NCBI RefSeq assembly: GCF_014287875.1
Contig: NZ_JACOPN010000002.1
Span: forward strand, 186,001 to 250,000
DNA: 64,000 bases
Direction: 5' to 3'
Source of the DNA: Flintibacter faecis
GTDB lineage: Bacteria; Bacillota; Clostridia; Oscillospirales; Oscillospiraceae
Under the pieces are notes generated by a model. It ran no database searches. It worked only from the letters and a program-made list of their open reading frames with translations, and was not told the origin of the DNA. Every line of letters starts with the position of its first letter. Position 1 is the first letter of the stretch. Shown here piece after piece: positions 17,508 through 26,213 of the stretch. Both the position numbers and the translations under genes were made by a program.

Positions 17508-17550
17508 CCCGTAGGGAGAACTCCCTACGGGCCCGGGGGCGCCCCCGGGC
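17508..17550 (-). promoter_or_regulatory. Two abutting perfect palindromes in the beta-helix gene leader
   Basis: 17508-17531 is CCCGTAGGGAG-AA-CTCCCTACGGG with 11-bp arms. 17531-17550 is the perfect 20-bp palindrome GCCCGGGGGCGCCCCCGGGC. Both fall in the predicted 5' UTR, between the -10 box and the start codon. A role in attenuation or mRNA stability is possible. Confidence 0.55.
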
Positions 17551-17573
17551 AACTTTTACAGGTTAACGGATCA

Positions 17574-17642
17574 AGTGTAACAGCTTTTCCGCGCTTTGTG
17601 GGGCCGTCCGCACGAAACGTCCTCTATTTGACATGAAACGTC
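17574..17642 (-). promoter_or_regulatory. Promoter of the beta-helix gene with LytTR-like direct repeats
   Basis: On the minus strand two GACGTTTC repeats (17642-17635 and 17621-17614) lie 21 bp apart. Exactly 34 nt after the second is TACACT (17579-17574), a -10-like box with no good -35. The 33-bp repeat element is 25/33 identical to the one at 45077-45105, which has the same 21-bp and 34-nt spacings. LytTR regulators such as AgrA bind direct repeats about two helical turns apart. Confidence 0.65.
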
Positions 17643-17713
17643 ACCGGAGCGGCCCCGGCTGACGTTCCGCCCGCGTTTTCGCCCGTTTTCTTTCCGGCAG
17701 AATGATCTCACGC

Positions 17714-17757
17714 AAAACAGCCCCGGTTCCCTGGGAAAGGGACCGGAGCTGTTTTTT
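17714..17757 (-). terminator. Terminator of the M64/SLH gene pair
   Basis: AACAGCcCCGGTtCCC pairs with GGGaCCGGaGCTGTT around a short loop, with TTTT on the minus-strand exit side. Directly follows the stop of the gene at 17762. Confidence 0.75.
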
Positions 17758-17761
17758 TGCG

Positions 17762-20700
17762 TCACTTCATGGAGCGTGCCAGGAAGGTTGCGATCTGTGC
17801 GCGGGTGCAGATGGCGTTGGGGTCAAAGCGACCGCCACCGACACCGGCGGTGATGCCGCTTTCCACGGCCCAGGCCACCGCCTGCGCGTAGTAGCTGTCG
17901 GTGGGGACATCGGTGAAGTTCGCCGCACTGCCCGCCGCCGCGGACTGGCCCGCGGCCCGCCACAGCATGGTGACCATCTGGGCACGGTTGATGGTGCCGT
18001 TGGGGTTCGTGCCGTCGGAAACACCGTTGGCCTTGGACCACAGCTGCGCCTTTTCGTACCAAGTAGCGCCGCCGGTCAAGTCCGCGTCATTCTGCCGTGC
18101 CAAAATCGTCCACAGCTGCGCCCGGGTGGTGGCGTTGTCGGGCGCGTAGGTGGTCTCGCTCATGCCGCTCACAAGCCCACGGGCGCTGACAAAGTCAATG
18201 GCATCCTTGGCCCAGTGGTCTTGCGTGTCGATGAAGCCCTTGGAGTTGTCAACGATCTTCACCGTGGCATTGCCGTTCACGGTGAGCTGGATGCCGTTCT
18301 CCGTGGGCAGGGAGTTCTTGACGATCTCCTCGGTGCCATCGGGATGGACGAGCACCGCCACCGTGCCGGGCTTCACGTTGGAAACGGGGATCTCCACCTT
18401 GGTGTCGCCGGAGTTTCTGGGCAGCTCGATCTTGACGGTGGGGGCGGTGTCGGAGTTGCGGGTGGCCTTGACCTCCACGGGAGCCTTCACCGCCTCGCCG
18501 TTCTTCTTTGCGGTCTCAACGGCCTTGCTGCTGAGGGTGGTCTCCGCCGTGGTCTGGCCGTTTTTGTCGGTCTTGACCGTGCCCGTGGAGCCGTTGGGGG
18601 CGGTGCTCTCCGTGACGGAGCTGCCGTCGGGCTTGGTAGTGGTTTCGACCTTGGTGCCGTCGGGCTTGGTGGTGGCTTCGGGTTTGGTGGTCGTCGTGCT
18701 GCTGGAGCCGCCGCCACCGCCGGAGGAAGAACCGCCGGAACTGCCGCCGGTGGAACCGCCGCCCGCAGAGCCGCCGTCCGGGGTAAAGCGCCACGTTCCG
18801 CGGAACACCACGGTCGTGCCCTCTAAGGTGCCGTTGTCCCAGCCGGAGAACGCCCATGTGCCAGTCAGTCCGCCGTTCTGTGCGTTGGAGGTCGAACCGG
18901 CGGTGAAGGTGGTGTCTACCGCGTCCATCGCCTGCCCCACGCTGCGATAAGCCCTGCTGTCGGTGGGCAGCTTTCTGTCGGAGGGGGCTTCGCCCCAGTC
19001 ATAGCGCACCGTGTAGGTCTTTCCCTCCGGCTGCTCCGTGGTCTCCTGATAAACGAAGGTGACCGTGGAGCCGTTGTCCTTCCTATCGACAAAGGCGTGG
19101 CCGTTCAGGGTCTTAGGCGGCTTCCAGTTCACGCTTGCGCCTGTCGGGACCGGCAGAACGGAGGGCGCGGTGTTGGGCATCGCCATGCCGCCCTCCAATT
19201 CATATTGAATGGTAACGCCGGTGTAGGATTGCTTTTCGGTGCCATCGTTGGCGAGGATGTTCCCCGCCCCGTCCACCACCGCAAAGCCGATGGTATCGCC
19301 GCTTTGCAGCTGGGCGTTCTCCGGGATCTGGTAGACGAGGGAGCAGTTGACAAGGCCGGAATCAAAGTCACTGCCGGTGTATTCCAGCGCGCCCTTGGGC
19401 CAGAACTTGGACTTCTCGCTCCAGACGGGGATGGTAAACTCCTGTTCCGCCAGAATTTTTTCACCGTCTGCCGTGACCGCATGGCTGCCGTCAGCGTGCT
19501 GCACCCACAGGCGCAGCGTCACGGTCTGCTCCTGGGTGTCGGAGAGGTTTTGAACGATGGTCCGCAGCTCGATCTCCCGCCCCGTCATGTTCGGAGAGAA
19601 TTTGGTTTTGTAGCCGCCGCTCAAAAGGCGGCTCTCCCGATCTGTTTGATACTTCCAATAGCCGGAGGAATTTGCATCTTTATAATCTTCGGGGTTCTCG
19701 GTGGGGTTTCTATATTTGTCGGTGTACAGCTTCACCTCCGGGACTGCCACATAGAGGGCGGGCGGGTCGGAGATCAGCTGGCTCATGCGCTTGGTGCCCT
19801 GAAGGGTGCACACATCGCAGAACTCGTTTTTTGTGTTAACTCGCATGAGGCAATCAAAGCTGGAATTGTACACATACGAATTGTCAGCGGCCGGGCAGGA
19901 ATAGGTCTTACGGAAGCCCAGCATATTCTTCCACTTTACCTGCGTGGGGTCCGCCGTGTGAGACATATTCAGCGAGGTGAGGTAGGACTCCGGCCCCACG
20001 GGGGTCGTGCTGACCGTATACTCATCGCCCAGATGAAACAGTCCGTGTCCCAGCTCATGGCGCAGGATAAACGGGGAAGAGTCGTGTTTCGCGGCTGCCA
20101 GGATATAGTGGATGCCGCTTTTTATCTCATCGTGGGAGCCGCCGAAATACTCTCCGCTGTTCGCCAGCACAACAAACTGGTTGATGTGCTCATAAACGTA
20201 ATCATACTGTCTGTACTCATCGGCCTCCGGCATGGTCGTGTTGGGAATGTGCGCGTCATGGATCTTTTCCAGGAAGGCCGTGCCTATGATGCGCTCGAAA
20301 ATGTGATTTCTCCAGACTCCGTGGTTGACGGAGATGCCGTCTTTATTCGCCTGGAAAAACGTGCTGCTGCCGTTAAAGCCGTCTTTCGACGCTGTGCAGA
20401 GCGCGTAGACGTTGAAGCGGTCCGCCATGCTGCGGTACGGCTCCGTGTTCAGCGTTGCCTGCCACAGCCGCTGAACATCTTTGACGAAATCCGCCTGCTG
20501 GCTTTTGGTGTAGCCCTCGGCGCAGAACAGGATCACCATGTTCTCCGTGTCGCTGCGGGGCTTCTGGATCACATACACCGGAATGGTGGGGTTGGCGTAT
20601 TCAGGGTCGGTCGTGTAGCGCTCGCTCATCTCCACCTGAAGATACGTCTCGGTGTCCACGTCCCAGTTCCCGTCGCCGGTGTCCCGCTCGGCGGGAGAAA

Positions 20701-21658
20701 GTTGGGTGCTGTCCGGGAGCTTGTTCGGCGCGGAGCCAACATAGGGGTCGGTCTCCGTGCCGCTGCCGTCTGTCACGGTATAATACGCCGCGTCCAGATA
20801 GAACGCCGGGCGGACGCCGTAGTAGCTGATATAGGGCGCGGCGCGCAGGATGCTCCCCTGCGGGGTCACATAGCGCATATCGTGGTTGCAGTCCGTCACC
20901 GGCGTCCGCAGCCAGTAGTTCCATTGGGTGCCGCTCCGGTTCCACCCGATGTAGTAGCTGCCGAGGTTTTCATAGACGGTATGGAGCTGCTTCACGTCCA
21001 GCAGGAACACCTTGTCGGTGATGTTCTCGTAATGTGCGCCCTCATAGCCCTCTGCCACCGAGCCGATGTCGGTGTTGTAGGGGAGGTCGGTCCCCGGCGC
21101 GTCGATGTAGCCCGCGGTGTACTCCGGGTGGGAGACGATGGAGCGCTGCGTCACCGTTTTGATGGCGGCGGCCTCGTCCGGCGTAAAGCCGTTGAGGAAG
21201 CCCGCCTCGTCGGCATACGCGCCATGGCCGTTGTAGTCCATGATATAGCCGTCCTTGGGCGGGTTGCCGCAGAGCCATTTCACCTCTCCGGCCCCGGCAT
21301 CAGAATTGAGCCACGAGCGCATATCGCTGTCCCGCCAGTGGTTGGAGCCGTATTTGCTCCGGTAGCCGCTGCGGCGGTGAGAGCCGCTGTTGGGATTCGC
21401 GCTGGTCCGCGCGTCATAGGGCATATAGTCGCACAGCACCCTGTCCGAGAGCATCAGCGGGCCGTTTTCGTCCACGCTGACGCAGCGCCACAGGATCGGA
21501 GTGTTTTCGTAGCTGCCCAGCTGAATGTAATCGCCCAGCTTGATGCGCGTCTCCGTGTCTGCGGCCCCGACCGGCAGAGGGAGCAGGCCCAGCAGCAGGA
21601 CGACGGAAAGGAGCAGAGCCATCACTCTGCCGCTTTTCTTGTACTTCTTGTGCTTCAT
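17762..21658 (-). CDS. SLH-anchored M64-family metallopeptidase (A)
   Basis: A 1298-aa secreted protein. Order: signal peptide (VMALLLSVVLLLGLLPLPVGA); a DUF6273-like domain (LGDYIQLGSYENTPILWR ... YWLRTPVTD ... GVRPAFYLD); an M64 (IgA-peptidase-like) domain with zinc motif HELGHGLFHLGDEY near residue 535; a beta domain resembling SHIRT (YTVRYDWGEAPSDRKLPTDS); a Gly/Ser and TKPDGTKVET-type linker; a conserved pre-anchor domain; three SLH domains ending RAQIATFLARSMK. Start ATG 21658 has AAAGGAG 7 nt upstream; the frame opens 6 codons earlier. It follows the paralogue B by 52 nt, so the two form an operon. Substrate unknown. Confidence 0.9.
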   Translation of the reverse strand: MKHKKYKKSGRVMALLLSVVLLLGLLPLPVGAADTETRIKLGDYIQLGSYENTPILWRCVSVDENGPLMLSDRVLCDYMPYDARTSANPNSGSHRRSGYRSKYGSNHWRDSDMRSWLNSDAGAGEVKWLCGNPPKDGYIMDYNGHGAYADEAGFLNGFTPDEAAAIKTVTQRSIVSHPEYTAGYIDAPGTDLPYNTDIGSVAEGYEGAHYENITDKVFLLDVKQLHTVYENLGSYYIGWNRSGTQWNYWLRTPVTDCNHDMRYVTPQGSILRAAPYISYYGVRPAFYLDAAYYTVTDGSGTETDPYVGSAPNKLPDSTQLSPAERDTGDGNWDVDTETYLQVEMSERYTTDPEYANPTIPVYVIQKPRSDTENMVILFCAEGYTKSQQADFVKDVQRLWQATLNTEPYRSMADRFNVYALCTASKDGFNGSSTFFQANKDGISVNHGVWRNHIFERIIGTAFLEKIHDAHIPNTTMPEADEYRQYDYVYEHINQFVVLANSGEYFGGSHDEIKSGIHYILAAAKHDSSPFILRHELGHGLFHLGDEYTVSTTPVGPESYLTSLNMSHTADPTQVKWKNMLGFRKTYSCPAADNSYVYNSSFDCLMRVNTKNEFCDVCTLQGTKRMSQLISDPPALYVAVPEVKLYTDKYRNPTENPEDYKDANSSGYWKYQTDRESRLLSGGYKTKFSPNMTGREIELRTIVQNLSDTQEQTVTLRLWVQHADGSHAVTADGEKILAEQEFTIPVWSEKSKFWPKGALEYTGSDFDSGLVNCSLVYQIPENAQLQSGDTIGFAVVDGAGNILANDGTEKQSYTGVTIQYELEGGMAMPNTAPSVLPVPTGASVNWKPPKTLNGHAFVDRKDNGSTVTFVYQETTEQPEGKTYTVRYDWGEAPSDRKLPTDSRAYRSVGQAMDAVDTTFTAGSTSNAQNGGLTGTWAFSGWDNGTLEGTTVVFRGTWRFTPDGGSAGGGSTGGSSGGSSSGGGGGSSSTTTTKPEATTKPDGTKVETTTKPDGSSVTESTAPNGSTGTVKTDKNGQTTAETTLSSKAVETAKKNGEAVKAPVEVKATRNSDTAPTVKIELPRNSGDTKVEIPVSNVKPGTVAVLVHPDGTEEIVKNSLPTENGIQLTVNGNATVKIVDNSKGFIDTQDHWAKDAIDFVSARGLVSGMSETTYAPDNATTRAQLWTILARQNDADLTGGATWYEKAQLWSKANGVSDGTNPNGTINRAQMVTMLWRAAGQSAAAGSAANFTDVPTDSYYAQAVAWAVESGITAGVGGGRFDPNAICTRAQIATFLARSMK

Positions 21659-21710
21659 GTGTTGTCTCCTTTTCATTCAGATTTTGCTTTTGTGGATCGC
21701 TTTGGGAACA

Positions 21711-24700
21711 TTACTTCATGTAACGATACAGGAAGGTTGCGATCTGGCCGCGGGTGCAGGTGCCGTTGGGCTCGAACCTTCCATTGCCCACACCGGCGGT
21801 GATACCCTTCTTCGCCGCCCAGGCAGCGGCCTTGGCGTAGTAGCTGTCGGCGGAAATATCGGTGAACGCGGACGCACCCTCCACCGCCGGGCTGCCCGCT
21901 GCGCGATAGAGCATGGTGACCATCTGGGCGCGGTTGATGGTGCCCTCGGGAGCCGTGCCGTCGGAAATGCCGTTGGCCTTGGCCCAGGTCTGTGCCTTTT
22001 CGTACCAGCTCCCGCCGCCGCTCAGGTCCGCGTCGTTCTGCCGCGCCAAAATCGTCCACAGCTGGGCACGGGTGGTGGCGTTGTCGGGCGCGTAAGTGGA
22101 ATCATTCATGCCGCTCACAAGGCCGCGGGCACTCACAAAGTCGATGGCATCCTTGGCCCAATGGTCTCGCGTGTCAATGAAATCCTTAGCATTATCAACG
22201 ATCTTCACCGTGGCATTGCCGTCCACGGTGAGCCGGATACCGTCCTCCGTGGGAACGGAGTTCTTCAAAATCTCCTCCGTGCCGTCGGGGTGGACAAGCA
22301 CCGCCACCGTGCCGGGCTTCACGTTGGAGACGGGAATTTCCACCTTGGTGTCGCCGGAGCTTCTGGGCAGCTCCACCTTCACCACGGGCGCGGTGTTGGA
22401 ATCGCGGGTGGCCTCCACCTGGACGGGAGCCTTGACGGCCTCGCCGTTCTTCTTCGCGTCCTCCACGGCCTTTTCGCTGACCTTGGTTTCCGCCGTGGTC
22501 TGGCCGTTCTTGTCGGTCTTTACCGTGCCGGTGGAGCCGTCAGCGGCCTTGGTCTCGGTGACGGAACTGCCGTCCTTCATGGTCTCGGTCTTGACGGTGG
22601 TGCCGTCCGGCTTAGTGGCGGTTTCCACCTTCGTTCCGTCCGGTTTGGTGACCGTCTCCACCTTCGTACCGTCCGGCTTGGTGGCGGTCTCCGTCTTACC
22701 GGTGCTGGTGGAGGGCTTGCCGGAGCTGGAGCCGCCGCCGCCCGCAGAGCCGCCACCGCCGCCGGAGCCGCCACCGCCGGGCTGAGAGGGCTCGGGTTTC
22801 GGCTCAGGCTTGGGAACAACGGGAGCATCCTTAGCCGTGATCTTGACCGTGATGGTGCCGGTGGTGTCCCCGTGGGTCGTGCTGGTGATGATCACTTTCC
22901 AGCTTGCGGTCTTGCCCGCGTCTGCCGGGGTCAGGCCGTCCGCCAGCTTGAACGTGGTGCTGGTGAAGTCCTCGGTCGAAATGATGTGATCGGGGTCCAC
23001 CATATCACGAACGCCGTCCTTGATGACCGCATCCTGAACCTGATCGGCCGGAACGAAATTATAAGCGGTGATCTCCTGAACTTCAGTGATGGGATAGTAC
23101 ATCTGACAATCGTAGTCGGCCATCTTAAACGCGTCCGCCTTGGCCACGGTAACCTCCTCGGACTTCAACACGCCCGTGCACTTCTCGGCGGAAACCGCAA
23201 CATGGACGCTCTTGCCAATATCCTCGGCCGTGGGCGTGTACGTTTCCTTGCTGGCACCAAGGATCCTTTCATCGTCGTGATACCACTGGTAGGTCAGCTC
23301 GGCACCAGCAGGCGTGAGATCGGTGACGGTCGCTGTCAGGGGCTGGTTGTACTTGGGCGTGCCGATGATGGTGACGGTGCCCTCCAGCTTGGGCTTTTCG
23401 GGCGGGGCGATCTGTGCGGTCTGACGGTAGAAAAGGCGGAGGGCAAGCCCATCCCGCTCCATCCGAACGAAGTCGTGTCCGCCCACCCTTTGGGGGAGCC
23501 ACTCCTGGATGAACTCCGCAGAGCACCCCTTGGGCAGGAGCAGCTGCGTGGTGGAGGTGTTGGGGATGGACTGTCCGTCCTCCAACAGATAGTCCACGTG
23601 ATAGGTGTCGTATGCCGGCTCCTGATAGGTGGCCAGCACCTCGCGGCTCTCCGCGTCCCGGACCTCGCCCACCAGCTTATCACCCGGTTCAAAGTCCATT
23701 CCCTGAATGGGATCAAAAACCAGGGTGGGATAAATGCAGGCATCCTCCATGTTCCCATTCTTCGTCAGCGCCGGGACGGTAAAGACCTCTTCCTTCAATG
23801 GCTCTCGCGGCTCGCCGTCCGCCTTGACCACGCCCAGCACCAGCTTCACCGTCCGCTCCCGGTCGCTGAGGTTTTGGATCACCGTCCGCAGGGATAGATC
23901 GTGGATGTCCTTTGCCTTTTTCATCAGGTTTTCCTGCGTGACGCGGTAAGGCTCGCTGTCCACATGGGGCTTGTGTTCCGTGGTGACCTCCGGGTCCGCC
24001 ACATACAGATCCATGCCGTTTTGGATCTTACCCGTGGCGAACATCCGCCGCACCAGAGCCAGACGGCACACCTCGCAGAAGGGCTGATCCGACTGGTACA
24101 TATTGCACTTGAACGCCGTGGGGATCAGCACGCCGCCAGCGTTGCCCGTCTGCGCGATGATGCTCCGGTAACCCATCATCTTCTCCCACTTGATGTTGTC
24201 CGTGCCGGAGACGTTGGGGAACTTCGTGGAGGAACCGTATTCGTCCCCCAACTTTCCCACGCTGTGGGAAAGCTCATGGGCCATGGCATAGTCCTTGGCC
24301 CTTCCGGAGGAAAAAGAGTAGATCCCGCTGGCGGAGCCGACGGATACGCCGGTGTTGACGAACATATGGATGTTGTCCACAAACGCCCCTTCGTCCAGAC
24401 ACCGCTGCTCCAGATCGGCACGGATCGCGTTCACCTTTGCTTCCCCGTCCATGTCATGTCTAAAGCCGATGCTCTTTGTCCCGTGCAGGGTGGTAAGGCT
24501 GAAATAGGTGTCCAGCTTGCTGTTCTCGCTGCTCAGTCCCGCCTCATTGGACACGGCGGGCACGGCGTACACATTGATCCGGTGGGCAAGGCGGCTGTAC
24601 GGCTCCAGGCTCATCAGGCGGCCAAGCTGTACCCGCGCCTCCTGAAGAAATTGCTGCTGCTGATCTTGGGTGTAGCCGTCGCCCAACAGCAGCAGCACCA

Positions 24701-24923
24701 GATTTTCCCGGTCGTTCCCCATTTTTTGCAGGGTGTAGACCGGGAGCCCCGCTGCCTCAAACGCATCGGCGGCGCCCTCCTCTGCTGCCGCCGTCACCTG
24801 CGCCGGCAGAACGGTCTCCGTGGCGGTCGGGCCGCTGAGGGGGGCGGCCGCCGCGTGCAGGGGCAGCAGGGTCAAGGCCATGCAGGCGGTCAGCGCCCAC
24901 GCGGCGATCCTCTTTCTCATCAT
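21711..24923 (-). CDS. SLH-anchored M64-family metallopeptidase (B)
   Basis: A 1070-aa paralogue of protein A. A signal peptide (IAAWALTACMALTLLPLHAAAA) is followed directly by the M64 domain: LLGDGYTQDQQQQF, then HELSHSVGKLGDEYG near residue 217. Next are an Ig-like domain (IIGTPKYNQPLTATVTD, YQWYHDD), a Gly/Ser linker, several ETxTKPDGTKV repeats, the same pre-anchor domain as A and three SLH domains. It lacks the DUF6273-like domain of A. Start is ATG 24923 (or 24920) behind AAGGAG; upstream codons lie in the promoter. First gene of the pair, with promoter at 24994-25023. Confidence 0.9.
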   Translation of the reverse strand: MMRKRIAAWALTACMALTLLPLHAAAAPLSGPTATETVLPAQVTAAAEEGAADAFEAAGLPVYTLQKMGNDRENLVLLLLGDGYTQDQQQQFLQEARVQLGRLMSLEPYSRLAHRINVYAVPAVSNEAGLSSENSKLDTYFSLTTLHGTKSIGFRHDMDGEAKVNAIRADLEQRCLDEGAFVDNIHMFVNTGVSVGSASGIYSFSSGRAKDYAMAHELSHSVGKLGDEYGSSTKFPNVSGTDNIKWEKMMGYRSIIAQTGNAGGVLIPTAFKCNMYQSDQPFCEVCRLALVRRMFATGKIQNGMDLYVADPEVTTEHKPHVDSEPYRVTQENLMKKAKDIHDLSLRTVIQNLSDRERTVKLVLGVVKADGEPREPLKEEVFTVPALTKNGNMEDACIYPTLVFDPIQGMDFEPGDKLVGEVRDAESREVLATYQEPAYDTYHVDYLLEDGQSIPNTSTTQLLLPKGCSAEFIQEWLPQRVGGHDFVRMERDGLALRLFYRQTAQIAPPEKPKLEGTVTIIGTPKYNQPLTATVTDLTPAGAELTYQWYHDDERILGASKETYTPTAEDIGKSVHVAVSAEKCTGVLKSEEVTVAKADAFKMADYDCQMYYPITEVQEITAYNFVPADQVQDAVIKDGVRDMVDPDHIISTEDFTSTTFKLADGLTPADAGKTASWKVIITSTTHGDTTGTITVKITAKDAPVVPKPEPKPEPSQPGGGGSGGGGGSAGGGGSSSGKPSTSTGKTETATKPDGTKVETVTKPDGTKVETATKPDGTTVKTETMKDGSSVTETKAADGSTGTVKTDKNGQTTAETKVSEKAVEDAKKNGEAVKAPVQVEATRDSNTAPVVKVELPRSSGDTKVEIPVSNVKPGTVAVLVHPDGTEEILKNSVPTEDGIRLTVDGNATVKIVDNAKDFIDTRDHWAKDAIDFVSARGLVSGMNDSTYAPDNATTRAQLWTILARQNDADLSGGGSWYEKAQTWAKANGISDGTAPEGTINRAQMVTMLYRAAGSPAVEGASAFTDISADSYYAKAAAWAAKKGITAGVGNGRFEPNGTCTRGQIATFLYRYMK

Positions 24924-24993
24924 ATCTGTTCTCCTTCTGTTCGCGTGTAAGCCAGCGGGGTTCATCCCCCCCGGACAGGCCTTGTATCTTTTT

Positions 24994-25023
24994 ATTATAC
25001 ACGACACGCCGCCCCTTTTGCAA
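24994..25023 (-). promoter_or_regulatory. Promoter of the M64/SLH operon
   Basis: Minus-strand TTGCAA (25018-25023), 18-nt spacer, perfect TATAAT (24994-24999). No LytTR-like repeats were seen here, unlike the beta-helix gene. Confidence 0.75.
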
Positions 25024-25132
25024 GGCAACCTTTTTGTGAAAAAACAAACAAAAGCTTACGACGAGCTTTTTATTTCCAAAAAACGCATCGTGCGCTTGCT
25101 CCGACATTTTTTGGGGTTCTATCATAAAAGTT

Positions 25133-25157
25133 GGGGGCAGGCGAAGCGCCTGCCCCC
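25133..25157 (-). terminator. Hairpin after galM
   Basis: GGGGGCAGGCG (25133-25143) pairs with CGCCTGCCCCC (25147-25157) around a 3-nt loop. It lies 15 bp past the galM stop; the T-run on the minus strand (AACTTTTATG) is modest. Confidence 0.65.
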
Positions 25158-25172
25158 TTTATCGGGTAATCG

Positions 25173-26210
25173 TCACAGTATTGCCGCCCGGTAGGTGGTG
25201 ACATGGTGATAGCGCTCCCCCGCCCGAAGCAAAATGGGCGGGAACGTCGGATGGTGGACGGCATCCGGCCAGGCCTGTGTCTCCAGACAGAAGGCCGACC
25301 GGGGACCATAGGAGACCCCTCCCTTTCCGGGCGTGCCGTCCAAGTAATTGGCAGTATATAGTTGAATGCCCGGCTGGGTGGTCCAGCACTCCAGAGACAG
25401 TCCCCCACCGGTGGCCTTTGCGGCCAGACGCATCGGCGAATGGGTCTGACGGCTCAGCACAAAGTTGTGGTCATAGCCATTGCCCAGGGTCAGCTGGGGA
25501 TGCTCCAGAGACAGGCCGTGCAGAAATTCCACCGGATCGCGCAAATCGAAGGGCGTCCCCTCCACCGGCAGAAGGGTACCGGTGGGGATGCTGTCCCCGT
25601 CCATCTCCGTGATGGCATCCGCCCACACCTGGATCTGCTGTCCCTCCAGAGAACCGTGGGCATGGCCCAGCAGATTGAAATAGCTGTGGTTGGTCAGGCT
25701 GCAGAGGGTATCGGCATCACTTTCCGCCTGGTAATCCAAGGCGAGTGCGCCTTCCTCGGTGAGGGTGTAAGTCACCTGCACCCGCAAAGTACCGGGAAAG
25801 CCCTCCTCTCCAGCGGGGCTGACATAGGAGAGCACCAGGACTCCGTCCTCCTCCCGGGCTTTCCACACCGCCTCGTTGAAGCCGTGGAGGCCGCCGTGAA
25901 GGCAGTTTGGGCCGTTATTGACCGCTAAGGGATAGGTGACCCCATTCAGTTCAAATGATGCCCCGCCGATGCGGTTTGCCACCCGGCCCACCAGTGCGCC
26001 CAGGTACTTGTCCTGGGCCTCATACTGGGCCAGCGTCTCGCACCCCAGCACGATATCCCGGCTCCCCTCGGGAGCAGGAACCATCCAGGAGCGGAGGATG
26101 CCGCCGTAGGTCAGCACCTGGATCGCATACCGGCCGGCCCGGAGGGTCCAAATGTCCACCTCCCGCCGGTCGGAAGTCAGCCCAAAGGGTTGCTGGATCA
26201 GTTCTGCCAT
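25173..26210 (-). CDS. galM: Aldose 1-epimerase (galactose mutarotase)
   Basis: Interconverts alpha- and beta-galactose so that GalK receives the alpha anomer. A 345-aa protein with the family signature NHSYFNLLGH (catalytic His), the GGLHGFNEAVW loop and the C-terminal CLETQAWPDAVHHPTFP with the conserved Glu. It starts 3 nt after galT and is the last gene of galK-galE-galT-galM, ending at a hairpin. Confidence 0.95.
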   Translation of the reverse strand: MAELIQQPFGLTSDRREVDIWTLRAGRYAIQVLTYGGILRSWMVPAPEGSRDIVLGCETLAQYEAQDKYLGALVGRVANRIGGASFELNGVTYPLAVNNGPNCLHGGLHGFNEAVWKAREEDGVLVLSYVSPAGEEGFPGTLRVQVTYTLTEEGALALDYQAESDADTLCSLTNHSYFNLLGHAHGSLEGQQIQVWADAITEMDGDSIPTGTLLPVEGTPFDLRDPVEFLHGLSLEHPQLTLGNGYDHNFVLSRQTHSPMRLAAKATGGGLSLECWTTQPGIQLYTANYLDGTPGKGGVSYGPRSAFCLETQAWPDAVHHPTFPPILLRAGERYHHVTTYRAAIL

Positions 26211-26213
26211 CTC

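Larger units (their letters stand above)
17450..17761. other. 312-bp regulatory interval upstream of the beta-helix gene
   Basis: Read on the minus strand it holds, in order, the terminator of the M64 gene (17714-17757), the repeat-bearing promoter (17574-17642), two perfect palindromes in the leader (17508-17550) and the ribosome-binding site near 17457. No small gene was recognised. Confidence 0.75.
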
